From assembly GCA_017745075.1 (NCBI GenBank), contig JAGIAD010000028.1, forward strand, positions 62,001 to 126,000: a DNA stretch of 64,000 bases. Reading direction: 5' to 3'. The DNA is from Sphingobacteriaceae bacterium (GTDB taxonomy: Bacteria > Bacteroidota > Bacteroidia > Sphingobacteriales > Sphingobacteriaceae). The notes below the pieces were generated by a model, which worked only from the letters and a program-made list of their open reading frames with translations, made no database searches and was not told the origin of the DNA. Positions within the stretch are counted from its first letter, which is position 1. Every line of letters starts with the position of its first letter. This document shows, piece by piece, positions 53,017-60,987 of this stretch. The translations under genes and the position numbers were made by a program.

Positions 53017-55437
53017 TTATTTTTTCAGTTTCACAATCAGCTTTAAGTTAAATTGCCTGCCGGTTAAATAATTTGGAATGGCATATTGTACGTTATCTAC
53101 ATCTTTTAACCAAAGGTAAGAAATCGTATTATTAATATTCAGCATATTGAAAACCTCAAAGAACAGAATAACCGAGCTGAAATTTTTATCCAGAAATTTA
53201 GGTTTATGCAAGGCTGCATCATCGAGCAAATCTTTTGAAAAGCCAATATCTACCCGTTTATAGGAGGGTATAAAAAACTTATCCAGGTACCGGGGTGTCT
53301 GTGACGGACCTATTGGTAACCTTGAGCCATAAAGTGCATTTAAGTGTACTTTATAAGTTGGGCTGTTAAGCAGTTTATCTTGAAAAAATATAGAAAAATT
53401 TAAGCGTTGATCAGTCGGGCGTTTTAAATAACCCGGGTAAAAAGTTGTTCCGTTTTCGACATAACTGTCACCGATAATATCTTCATTGGCGTGCATTACC
53501 GACATCCTGAAATACGAAACCAGATCCTTTACAAATTCGCCCCCTATACTGAAATCGGCGCCATAGGCGTAACCCCGTGATACTTCGTTTGCGAGGTATT
53601 TAATCCGCAGGTTATCAATTTTATAGGGGATCAACCGGTCAGAATATTTAAAATAGGCTTCTGAAGTAAATTTCAGCCTTGTTCCAAAAGCATCAAAGGC
53701 ATATTCGTAACCCAGTGAGGTATTGTAAGAACTCTGTGCTTTTTGGTCGATATATAATTTTCCTGAAAAGTCTCTTATGGTACGGTAAGATGGCGGCTGT
53801 TTGTAAACCCCTGCAGTAAATCTTAAAATCTTATTATTTGAATTTGGCCGGTATGCGAGCAGTAACCTCGGACTGACCAATAACTGCCTGCTTAACGAAT
53901 TATAGGTAACCCTTGCTCCCAACTGTAATTCGGCATAATCGGAAAGCGAATAACTATCCTGGATATAGGCACTGTAATTTTTGATATCGATATTGTTTTT
54001 TACGTTGATTACATTCTGTAATACGATATTTTTTGAGTTGTTCGGAAGAATGAAACCTGCCGAATCGGTATAATTATATTCGTTTAACTGATCGTTGTAT
54101 TTAGATTTATCGAATTTTAAACCCCATGAAAAAACATGACTGTTAAAATTCTGATCAACCTTTATTTCTGATGCAAAAACCTGTGTGTTCAGGCTGTTCC
54201 TTCCATAATTATAGTAGCTTCCAATTCCCCTGTTTTTAGTTACCGGTCCGAAGTTTTCCCCTTGAAAAGCATTATCTACCTCAGCAAAAATATAACTTCC
54301 ATTAATATCATAGCGCTCTCTTTCTATGGTATTAAAATAGCTGTTTATCAACTTGATTACCAGGTTCGGTTGTGGAGAATAAGTAGCGGTTATAGCGTTT
54401 CCGAAGCTTTGGTAATCATCAATTTCCTGTCCTGTATAATCAACATTCAACCTTAAAGTGGTGTTTAAGGTTCCAAACTGTGTTTCCCTGTTGGTTGGTA
54501 CCAGTTTAAACTGGCCAAGGTTAAAACTTCCGAGATAACTGATATTGAATTTTTGAGAGAAATCGTATTGATACAGCAGCTGTGCATCGGCAAAATTAGG
54601 GTTGTAGCTCCCCTTTTCATCCTGTTTGATCAATACACTCGAATTGTTCTTGTATCTTAAAGCAGCCAGTAAAAAACTATTTTTAAATAACTTTTTTGTA
54701 GTTAGCGAAGTATTTAAAAGACTGGTACTAAGGGTGGTCTGACTACTGTCGGGTTTATCATATTTAATATCCAGCACAGAGGAAAGTTTATCGCCGTACC
54801 TGGCTTCAAAACCACCTGCCGAGAACTTTGCCTTACTCACCAGGTCTGAGTTGATAAAGCTTAAACCCTCCTGCTGTCCGTTACGGATCAATACAGGCCG
54901 GTTAATTTCTACATCATTGATATAAATCAGGTTTTCGTCGAAATTACCTCCCCTAACGCTATACTGGGCACTTAACTCGTTATTGGTAGATACGCCCGGA
55001 AGGGTTTTGAGCATGGTTTCGAAATTCCCAGAAACCAGGGGCATGGAGGGTACATCAGCTATATTAATGGTAGTGGTATTACTTAACTGATTTTGTTTGT
55101 TGGTGATGTTAACCTGCTCTAATTCGTTGATATTGGCAATTAAACTTACCTGTTTGATAATTCTTGCGCCCGAGCGCTCATTAAACTTGATCGTTTGAGG
55201 CAAGTAGCCCAACAGTAAGTACTTAATACTAAAATTTTTTGTTTTGGAATAAATGGTATAAGCCCCGAATTCATCTGTTACTGTTGTTTGTGCCTGACCT
55301 AAAACAATAACCGTAACCTGCGATAAAGGCTGTTTCTCATTGTTATAAACTATTCCTGAAACCCTAACCAGTGGTTGTGCTACAGCAAAACCGCAACCAG
55401 CAATTAAAAGGAGAAGGATTAGCCGAAATTTGAGCAT
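53017..55437 (-). CDS. TonB-dependent outer-membrane receptor
   Basis: Start taken at the ATG at 55437 (MLKFRLILLLLIAGCGFAVA) rather than a TTG four codons earlier. The 806-residue protein has a signal peptide and a carboxypeptidase-regulatory-like domain (about 25-105; VRVSGIVYNNEKQPLSQVTV). A TonB plug follows (about 115-225; LPGVSTNNELSAQYSVRGGNFDENLIYINDVE). The beta-barrel ends in KLIVKLKK. No SusD gene is adjacent, so it is not a classic SusCD pair. The substrate (siderophore, metal or small molecule) cannot be told. It stands alone. Confidence 0.9.
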   Translation of the reverse strand: MLKFRLILLLLIAGCGFAVAQPLVRVSGIVYNNEKQPLSQVTVIVLGQAQTTVTDEFGAYTIYSKTKNFSIKYLLLGYLPQTIKFNERSGARIIKQVSLIANINELEQVNITNKQNQLSNTTTINIADVPSMPLVSGNFETMLKTLPGVSTNNELSAQYSVRGGNFDENLIYINDVEINRPVLIRNGQQEGLSFINSDLVSKAKFSAGGFEARYGDKLSSVLDIKYDKPDSSQTTLSTSLLNTSLTTKKLFKNSFLLAALRYKNNSSVLIKQDEKGSYNPNFADAQLLYQYDFSQKFNISYLGSFNLGQFKLVPTNRETQFGTLNTTLRLNVDYTGQEIDDYQSFGNAITATYSPQPNLVIKLINSYFNTIERERYDINGSYIFAEVDNAFQGENFGPVTKNRGIGSYYNYGRNSLNTQVFASEIKVDQNFNSHVFSWGLKFDKSKYNDQLNEYNYTDSAGFILPNNSKNIVLQNVINVKNNIDIKNYSAYIQDSYSLSDYAELQLGARVTYNSLSRQLLVSPRLLLAYRPNSNNKILRFTAGVYKQPPSYRTIRDFSGKLYIDQKAQSSYNTSLGYEYAFDAFGTRLKFTSEAYFKYSDRLIPYKIDNLRIKYLANEVSRGYAYGADFSIGGEFVKDLVSYFRMSVMHANEDIIGDSYVENGTTFYPGYLKRPTDQRLNFSIFFQDKLLNSPTYKVHLNALYGSRLPIGPSQTPRYLDKFFIPSYKRVDIGFSKDLLDDAALHKPKFLDKNFSSVILFFEVFNMLNINNTISYLWLKDVDNVQYAIPNYLTGRQFNLKLIVKLKK

Positions 55438-55552
55438 TTTTAGTATCAAGATATAAGCGTATCAAGATAAAAGAATTAAGTATCTAGATAAAGGTATTAT
55501 ATATCAAGATAACTATACTCCTTATCATTCAAACAATTTAGTAATAAAACAA

Positions 55553-56224
55553 TTAAATGCTTATGTTACTAACTAACTGTTGTTTCATCTCAGCAATCGT
55601 TTTCGTCGGGTTTTCTGCTGCGAAAATTGCATTTCCAGCCACGAAAGCGTTGGCGCCGGCAGATGCCAATGCAGCAATATTCTGTAAACCTACACCACCA
55701 TCTACCTCAACAACCAAATCTTCATTAACACCCCGTATTAAAGCTTTTAAATCATGTATTTTTTTATAAGTATTATGAATAAAAGCCTGACCACCAAAAC
55801 CTGGGTTAACCGACATAATGAGTACCAGATCCAGGTCTTCAATCACATCCTGCAGCAGCGTAACCGGAGTATGCGGGTTTAAAGCTACACCAGCTTTACA
55901 ACCAGATGCCTTGATCAATTGGATCGTTCTGTGTAAATGGGTGCAGGCTTCGTAATGTACCGTGATCCGGTCTGCTCCTGCTTTAGCAAAGTCCTCAATA
56001 TATTTATCGGGCTCTACTATCATTAAATGCACATCTAAAGGTTTGGTGGCGTGTTTTTTAACTGCAGCCATAACCGGAAAGCCAAAAGAGATATTCGGCA
56101 CAAAAACACCATCCATTACATCAACATGGAACCAATCGGCTTCACTGTGATTAATCATTTCAATATCGCGCTGCAAATTGCCAAAATCTGCCGAAAGTAT
56201 GGATGGGGCTATAATGTATTTCAT
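55553..56224 (-). CDS. rpe: ribulose-phosphate 3-epimerase
   Basis: Interconverts ribulose-5-phosphate and xylulose-5-phosphate in the pentose phosphate pathway. The 223-residue TIM barrel has SILSADFGNL, HVDVMDGVFVPNISFG (metal-binding His and Asp), DVHLMI, MSVNPGFGGQ and VDGGVG with the catalytic Asp. Length is normal. It lies 103 bases after the start of the TonB receptor gene on the same strand. Confidence 0.97.
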   Translation of the reverse strand: MKYIIAPSILSADFGNLQRDIEMINHSEADWFHVDVMDGVFVPNISFGFPVMAAVKKHATKPLDVHLMIVEPDKYIEDFAKAGADRITVHYEACTHLHRTIQLIKASGCKAGVALNPHTPVTLLQDVIEDLDLVLIMSVNPGFGGQAFIHNTYKKIHDLKALIRGVNEDLVVEVDGGVGLQNIAALASAGANAFVAGNAIFAAENPTKTIAEMKQQLVSNISI

Positions 56225-56280
56225 TTAATGATCTTTTAGTTTTTTAATTTCAAATTCCGCTAAGAGTTTTTAAATAATAT

Positions 56281-56356
56281 TTATCAGCGGTTGCCACTTG
56301 AATTCTTTCAGGGGGCTTAATAGCAGGAAAGATGCTGAAATAAATTCAGCATGACG
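56281..56356. repeat. dispersed intergenic element related to 11196-11250
   Basis: GTTGCCACTTGAATTCTTTC, then GGGGGCTTAATAGCAGGAAAG and TTCAGCATGACG. It shares order and wording with GGTGGCCACC...TTTCAGGGGCTTAATAAGAAGG near 11200. No gene is seen in 56225-56491. Confidence 0.55.
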
Positions 56357-56428
56357 CTACGATGCAAGTTACAAAAGATGTATGAATCTTTTTAGTGAGA
56401 AAAGCCGAAGTTATATTATGTAAACAAA

Positions 56429-56456
56429 AAAACCTTCCAGTAAACTGAAAGGTTTT
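56429..56456 (-). terminator. terminator after pnp
   Basis: AAAACCTT-CCAGT and ACTG-AAAGGTTTT form an interrupted stem with A/T runs on both sides, 36 bases past the pnp stop. Confidence 0.6.
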
Positions 56457-56491
56457 CGAATATTAAGTCCCCCCTTTAGGGAATTTAGGTG

Positions 56492-58627
56492 TTAAGCTTG
56501 TGGCGCTGCTGGTTTTTCTGGCTTAGGTAATAAAACTTTACGCGAAAGTTTCATTTTACCTTGTTTATCGATGTCTAATAATTTAACCTCGATTTTATCG
56601 CCTTCTTTCAGTACACCATCCATGGTTTCTAAACGCTGCCATGAAATTTCAGAGATATGCAACAAACCGTCTTTGCCTGGCATAATTTCAACAAATGCTC
56701 CAAATGGCATAATCGATTTTACTTTACCCTGGTAAATTTCGCCGATTTCTGGTTTGGCTACAATGTTACGGATGCGGGTAACTGCTGCATCAATTGATGC
56801 TTTGTTATCGGCAAATACTTCAACAATACCTTTTCCGTCAACTTCCTCAATGGAGATTGTTGCACCGGTTTCGCGTTGCATTTCCTGAATAATCTTACCT
56901 CCAGGGCCAATAATTGCACCGATAAATTCTTTATCAATAGTTAAAGAAACAATACGTGGTGCATGTGGTTTGTAATCTTCATTCGGCTGGCTGATGGTTT
57001 TCTTCATCTCATTTAAGATGTGTAAACGACCGTCTTTAGCCTGTAATAAAGCTTTAGTTAAAACTTCGTATGATAAACCATTGATTTTTAAGTCCATCTG
57101 GCAGGCAACAATACCATTTTCAGTACCGGTTACTTTAAAGTCCATATCACCTAAGTGGTCTTCATCACCTAAGATATCAGAAAGGATAGCATACTTACCT
57201 GTTTTTTCGTCGGTGATTAAACCCATTGCGATACCCGAAACCGGCGCTTTGATTTTAACACCGGCATCCATCAGGGCTAAGGTACCTGCACAAACTGTTG
57301 CCATTGATGATGAACCGTTCGATTCTAAAATATCAGAAACTACACGGATGGTATATGGATTAGCTTCGCCCTGAGGTAAAACTTTTTTCAATGAGCGTTG
57401 TGCCAGGTTACCGTGACCGATTTCGCGGCGACCAGCACCCCTGTTAGGTCTAACCTCGCCGGTAGAAAAACCAGGGAAATTATAGTGCAACAAGAATTTC
57501 TGGAAACCATTAAAGAAAGCACCATCAATCATTTGCTCGTCATCTTTGCCACCTAAAGTAACTGATGTTAAAGATTGGGTTTCGCCACGGGTAAATACTG
57601 CCGAACCGTGTGCTGCAGGTAAATAACCTACTTCACTCCAGATTGGGCGGATTTCGGTTGTTTTACGGCCATCTAAGCGGATACCTTCATCTAACAATAA
57701 ATTTCTGATGGCATCGTACTGAACATCGTGGTAATAATGTTTAGCCATTGCTTTGGTTAAATCATCTGTATCTTCAGGCATTGCCTCGAAGAATTCGTTA
57801 ATGATAGCTGTAAAGCCTTCTTTACGAACATCTTTATTGCCACCAGCTTTTGCCACAGCATAAACTTTGTCGTAAGTATCAGCGTAAACTTTAGCTTTTA
57901 AATCAGCATCGTGGTCTTCGTGACTGTATTCGCGTTTTACAGTTTTACCTGTGGCTTCGGTTAATTCAACCTGAACAGCACATTGAACTTTAATTGCATC
58001 GTGTGCAAATTTTAAAGCTTCAACCATTTCATCTTCCTGAATTTCATCACACTCACCTTCTACCATACAGATATCGTTAGCAGAACCGGCAACCATAAAT
58101 TCAAGTGTAGCACGCTCCAGATCGCTGGCATATGGATTGATTACCAGTTTACCATCAATTTTAGCTACGCGTACTTCAGAGATTGGACCGTTAAAAGGAA
58201 TATCAGAAACTGATAGCGCAGCCGATGCAGCTAAACCAGCCAAACAATCTGGCATGATATTTTTATCAGCAGAGATTAAAGAAATCATCACCTGTGTATC
58301 AGAATGATAATCAGAAGGGAACTGTGGACGTAAAGCCCTATCTACCAAACGGGAAATTAATACCTCGTAATCAGATAATCTTGCTTCACGACGTAAAAAG
58401 CCGCCTGGGATACGGCCTGTAGCCGCATATTTTTCCTGATAATCAACCGATAATGGTAAAAAATCAGTGCCTGGTTTAGCACCAACAGTAGATACTACTG
58501 TGGCCAGCAACATGGTATCGCCCATTTTTACGACAACCGAACCATCAGCCTGTTTAGCCAGTTTACCTGTTTCAATTTCTACAATTCTGCCATCGCCCAA
58601 ATCGAACGATTTTTTTATTACATTCAT
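56492..58627 (-). CDS. pnp: polyribonucleotide nucleotidyltransferase
   Basis: The 711-residue 3'-to-5' phosphorolytic RNase of the degradosome. Two RNase PH domains are seen (about 1-220 and 300-540; GGFLRREARLSDYE and RPNRGAGRREIGHGNLAQRSL). A KH domain follows (about 555-610; IGAIIGPGGKIIQEMQ), then an S1 domain (about 620-690; IYQGKVKSIMPFGAFVEIMPG). Full length. The rpsO gene lies upstream on the same strand, the usual rpsO-pnp order, with a terminator between them. Confidence 0.98.
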   Translation of the reverse strand: MNVIKKSFDLGDGRIVEIETGKLAKQADGSVVVKMGDTMLLATVVSTVGAKPGTDFLPLSVDYQEKYAATGRIPGGFLRREARLSDYEVLISRLVDRALRPQFPSDYHSDTQVMISLISADKNIMPDCLAGLAASAALSVSDIPFNGPISEVRVAKIDGKLVINPYASDLERATLEFMVAGSANDICMVEGECDEIQEDEMVEALKFAHDAIKVQCAVQVELTEATGKTVKREYSHEDHDADLKAKVYADTYDKVYAVAKAGGNKDVRKEGFTAIINEFFEAMPEDTDDLTKAMAKHYYHDVQYDAIRNLLLDEGIRLDGRKTTEIRPIWSEVGYLPAAHGSAVFTRGETQSLTSVTLGGKDDEQMIDGAFFNGFQKFLLHYNFPGFSTGEVRPNRGAGRREIGHGNLAQRSLKKVLPQGEANPYTIRVVSDILESNGSSSMATVCAGTLALMDAGVKIKAPVSGIAMGLITDEKTGKYAILSDILGDEDHLGDMDFKVTGTENGIVACQMDLKINGLSYEVLTKALLQAKDGRLHILNEMKKTISQPNEDYKPHAPRIVSLTIDKEFIGAIIGPGGKIIQEMQRETGATISIEEVDGKGIVEVFADNKASIDAAVTRIRNIVAKPEIGEIYQGKVKSIMPFGAFVEIMPGKDGLLHISEISWQRLETMDGVLKEGDKIEVKLLDIDKQGKMKLSRKVLLPKPEKPAAPQA

Positions 58628-58761
58628 TTAATTAGAATTATGGTGTGTTTTCCTCTTTCTACACACCGTTGTTTATATATGTTTTTGTTTTTGCAAACGA
58701 AGATAAGATTAAAAAAAACTATCTATAATAAATCCCGTTAAAAAAAATATCGGGGAATTAA

Positions 58762-58787
58762 AAAGCCATTCTCTAAAGAATGGCTTT
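58762..58787 (-). terminator. terminator between rpsO and pnp
   Basis: AAAGCCATTC-TCTAAA-GAATGGCTTT, 17 bases after the rpsO stop, with a T-run on the minus strand. It could also be an RNase processing site, as in other rpsO-pnp operons. Confidence 0.75.
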
Positions 58788-58803
58788 CGCTGATAAAATT
58801 CGC

Positions 58804-59088
58804 TTATTTTTGTTTAATGATATCACGAAGCGATAAAGCTTTGATGATAGCACGATAGCGCTCAATATCTTTTTTGTATAGGTATGCCAAAATACCGCGG
58901 CGTTTACCTACCAATTTTTGAAGTGACAACTGAGTAGAAAAATCCTTGCGGTTTTTCTTTAAGTGTTCTGTTAAGTGCGCAATACGGTATGTAAATAGCG
59001 CTACCTGACCTTCTGCAGAACCAGTATTGGTTTCTACTTCGCCGTGTTGTTTAAAGATTTCGGCTTTCTTTTCTGGACTTAAATACAT
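58804..59088 (-). CDS. rpsO: 30S ribosomal protein S15
   Basis: The 94-residue protein has the S15 pattern: NTGSAEGQVALFTYRIAHLTEHLKKN in two pieces, then KDFSTQLSLQKLVGKRRGILAYL and YRAIIKALSLR. It binds the central domain of 16S rRNA. The N-terminus MYLSPEKKAEIFKQHG is the Bacteroidota form and is slightly longer than in E. coli (89). A near-perfect promoter lies about 42 bases upstream. Confidence 0.97.
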   Translation of the reverse strand: MYLSPEKKAEIFKQHGEVETNTGSAEGQVALFTYRIAHLTEHLKKNRKDFSTQLSLQKLVGKRRGILAYLYKKDIERYRAIIKALSLRDIIKQK

Positions 59089-59129
59089 TCTTGAATAATA
59101 TTAAAGCAATAAATTAATTAATTGTGGCG

Positions 59130-59161
59130 CAAAGATAAGGTTATTTCTGATTATAAACAAA
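59130..59161 (-). promoter_or_regulatory. rpsO promoter (TTTG-N20-TATCTTTG)
   Basis: On the minus strand TTTG (59161-59158), 20 bases, then TATCTTTG (59137-59130). This matches the Bacteroidota housekeeping consensus TTTG-N19-TAnnTTTG within one base of spacing. Confidence 0.75.
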
Positions 59162-59274
59162 TGGTACGGCAGATAATTTTTAGAGCTTAATACCTTGATT
59201 ATTAAGGTAAATAATTAAGAATCAATCCTGAAGTTTTATTACTTTAGAAGCCAAGATGTACTTGTTTTAAGAAA

Positions 59275-59829
59275 ATGCAGAAACCGAAAGTTAACAAAGA
59301 ATCCCGATTATCATTAAACACCCTTGTGGGGGTGTGCGCCATTGTAACCAGTATTTGCGCAATTATTATAACATTGTATCAAACCAGGTTGCAGCGAATA
59401 CAGCAATATGCATCGGTAAAACCGCTATTAATGAGCTATTCAAATAGTTTTTCAGAAAATAATAATGCTAACAACCAGACTTATCATTACGAACTGGTGA
59501 TTACAAATCAGGGTTTGGGACCAGCAATTGTATCTGATTATGCATTTTATTATAAATCAAAATCTTATCAGAACATTGCACAAATCCTTAAACAAATTAA
59601 AACTGAGCATAAACTAGATTCAACCAAAACGGTAATATTGACCAATTTATGGAAAAATGAAGTACTACCAGTTGGTGAAAAATTAAGCTTGATAAAAATA
59701 GAGGATGAACGGCTTGGGCCATTGGTCGAAAAGTCTGGCATTAAAATAATGGTTCAATATAAATCTTTGTACGGACAAGAGTGGCGTTTTGTAAACGATG
59801 ATAAATCAGGGCCTAAGGAAGTTGAATAA
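59275..59829 (+). CDS. hypothetical protein with one N-terminal membrane segment
   Basis: The 184-residue protein has a membrane anchor at about 14-36 (LNTLVGVCAIVTSICAIIITL), then a beta-rich domain (YHYELVITNQGLGPAIVSDYAFYY). The latter resembles immunoglobulin-like folds with a 'tNxGxGPA' motif seen in many bacterial membrane proteins. It most likely faces the periplasm or cytosol as a sensor or scaffold. Family not recognised. A dispersed palindrome follows it. Confidence 0.7.
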   Translation: MQKPKVNKESRLSLNTLVGVCAIVTSICAIIITLYQTRLQRIQQYASVKPLLMSYSNSFSENNNANNQTYHYELVITNQGLGPAIVSDYAFYYKSKSYQNIAQILKQIKTEHKLDSTKTVILTNLWKNEVLPVGEKLSLIKIEDERLGPLVEKSGIKIMVQYKSLYGQEWRFVNDDKSGPKEVE

Positions 59830-59874
59830 GTTTTTTCTGCAAAGCAGTTTTCAGTTTCAATCTTTTAAAACTTC

Positions 59875-59927
59875 TGTCATGCTGAGGCACGAAGCATCTG
59901 TTTCATAGCCTGCAGATGCTTCTTACC
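59875..59927. repeat. dispersed palindromic element
   Basis: TGTCATGCTGAGGCACGAAG, then GAAGCATCTG pairing with CAGATGCTTC. It is of the same family as 11271-11330. Confidence 0.65.
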
Positions 59928-59987
59928 TCATGTTTCCAACAACAAAAGCATTTCAGGATTTTCTTTATCAAAAGACATATAAGAAAA

Positions 59988-60191
59988 TTATGCAGTTGGT
60001 TTACGAATCACTAACCCCTTGCCTTGAGGGTATTTTAAAGGCTTACCACCATTCATGGCAACAGAGATGTGGTTAAGTTGTAAGACAGCAAAGAAGCGCT
60101 GCTCGGGGGTACGACTCAAATAAATAGCATCACGTTCCTCAACAATTGTTTCGCGTGGAGTATTTATATCATATATTTTAAGTTTTCCCAT
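59988..60191 (-). CDS. small conserved-looking hypothetical protein
   Basis: The 67-residue frame starts MGKLKIYDINTPRETIVEE and includes RTPEQRFFAVLQLN and GKPLKYPQGKGLVIRK. I recall similar proteins lying beside nucleotidyltransferase genes in Bacteroidota, but no such gene is next to it here. A TATTTTTG -7 box lies at 60206-60199 (minus strand), eight bases upstream. It may be a solitary remnant of a two-gene unit. Function unknown. Confidence 0.6.
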   Translation of the reverse strand: MGKLKIYDINTPRETIVEERDAIYLSRTPEQRFFAVLQLNHISVAMNGGKPLKYPQGKGLVIRKPTA

Positions 60192-60289
60192 TTCATATCA
60201 AAAATACGAAAAATAGATGATATATCTTTACGTCAATACATCTTTATATAAAGATATTAAAAGCTTACTTTTGTACAAAACATTAAGCC

Positions 60290-60709
60290 TTGGAAAAGAA
60301 TCAATACAGCATTTTTGAAAGTGAATTACGTGTGCGGCCAGATGATATAGATATGTTTAACCATGTACATAATAGCAAATATTTAGATTATGTACTGGCG
60401 GCACGTTATGAGCAGATGGAAAAGTTCTACGGTATGACCTGGGAACATTTTACCCAACAGGGTTTAGGCTGGGTAGTAAGCCATGTTGACATCAATTTTA
60501 AACGTCCGCTATTGATGAACGATTTAATGTTGATCAGGACAGGTGTTTTATCCATGAATGATAAAGGCTGCTCAGTTCAGTTCGAAATTATTAACCAGAA
60601 AACCGGAAAAATTGCTTCAGATGGCGTTTTTGATTATGTTCTCATTGATTTAAATACGGGTAGAAGTACACAGGTTACTGATGAAATGATTAAGGCCTAC
60701 AGTATATAG
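60290..60709 (+). CDS. hot-dog-fold acyl-CoA thioesterase
   Basis: The 139-residue protein of the 4-hydroxybenzoyl-CoA thioesterase/FadM type has the motif VRPDDIDMFNHVHNSKYLDY with the usual catalytic Asp. The strand WVVSHVDINFKRPLLMND follows. It hydrolyses acyl-CoA to free acid; substrate unknown. The start is TTG at 60290: an in-frame stop lies two codons upstream and the next Met is residue 22, inside the catalytic motif. A TACTTTTG box at 60266-60273 precedes it. Confidence 0.88.
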   Translation: MEKNQYSIFESELRVRPDDIDMFNHVHNSKYLDYVLAARYEQMEKFYGMTWEHFTQQGLGWVVSHVDINFKRPLLMNDLMLIRTGVLSMNDKGCSVQFEIINQKTGKIASDGVFDYVLIDLNTGRSTQVTDEMIKAYSI

Positions 60710-60710
60710 G

Positions 60711-60732
60711 TCTTCGACTACGCTCAGACTGA
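60711..60732. repeat. partial dispersed element
   Basis: TCTTCGACTACGCTCAGACT then GACAGG: a part copy of the GACTGAAG/GCTCAG family right after the thioesterase stop. Confidence 0.5.
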
Positions 60733-60812
60733 CAGGTTAAAAATAATTTCAGTGATTTCCGAGTTTCCGTGGCAAAAAATCAATCACTATCTTAAAAATC
60801 AGTCATCAAAAC

Positions 60813-60841
60813 TTGACAATTAAAAATTTTCTCTATATTTG
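60813..60841 (+). promoter_or_regulatory. promoter of the MATE transcript (TTG-N18-TATATTTG)
   Basis: TTG (60813-60815) and TATATTTG (60834-60841) separated by 18 bases: a very close match to the Bacteroidota consensus. Transcription would begin near 60848-60850, about 15 bases before the short leader frame. Confidence 0.8.
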
Positions 60842-60863
60842 GCCTATCAAAAAGACCAGAGCC

Positions 60864-60896
60864 ATGAAAGTATCTGCAATCCGTTTGAGGTTCTAA
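60864..60896 (+). CDS. putative regulatory leader peptide MKVSAIRLRF
   Basis: A 10-codon frame with ATG start and TAA stop encodes M-K-V-S-A-I-R-L-R-F. It lies between a strong promoter and the MATE efflux gene. R7-L8-R9 is a +X+ pattern, the motif at which ribosomes carrying macrolides stall, best known from the ErmD leader (MRLR). Stalling would hold a ribosome at codon 8. The peptide is too short to have another evident function. It is my reading; no alignment was made. Confidence 0.6.
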   Translation: MKVSAIRLRF

Positions 60897-60987
60897 ATAA
60901 CCGAGGATTCCCCCTCCGATTTTAATTTAGGTATGTACGCTTAATGCGTGCTGTTTGGTTTATTACATCACAATTATTTATATTTAT
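60897..60987 (+). promoter_or_regulatory. structured leader RNA between leader peptide and MATE start
   Basis: CCGAGG (60901-60906) can pair with CCTCCG (60913-60918, one mismatch). GAGG inside the leader frame (60887-60890) can compete for the same CCTC. GGTT (60889-60892) can pair with AACC (60899-60902). A second hairpin is GTACGC-TTAAT-GCGTGC (60935-60951). The last 30 bases before the ATG are AT-rich and open. No T-run terminator is seen, so control at translation is more likely than attenuation. Confidence 0.5.

Noticed and set aside
52804..53046. 80-codon rightward frame upstream of serC
   Set aside because: No motif, overlaps the TonB receptor end, and passes through a palindrome of the AACCTG-x-CAGGTT type.
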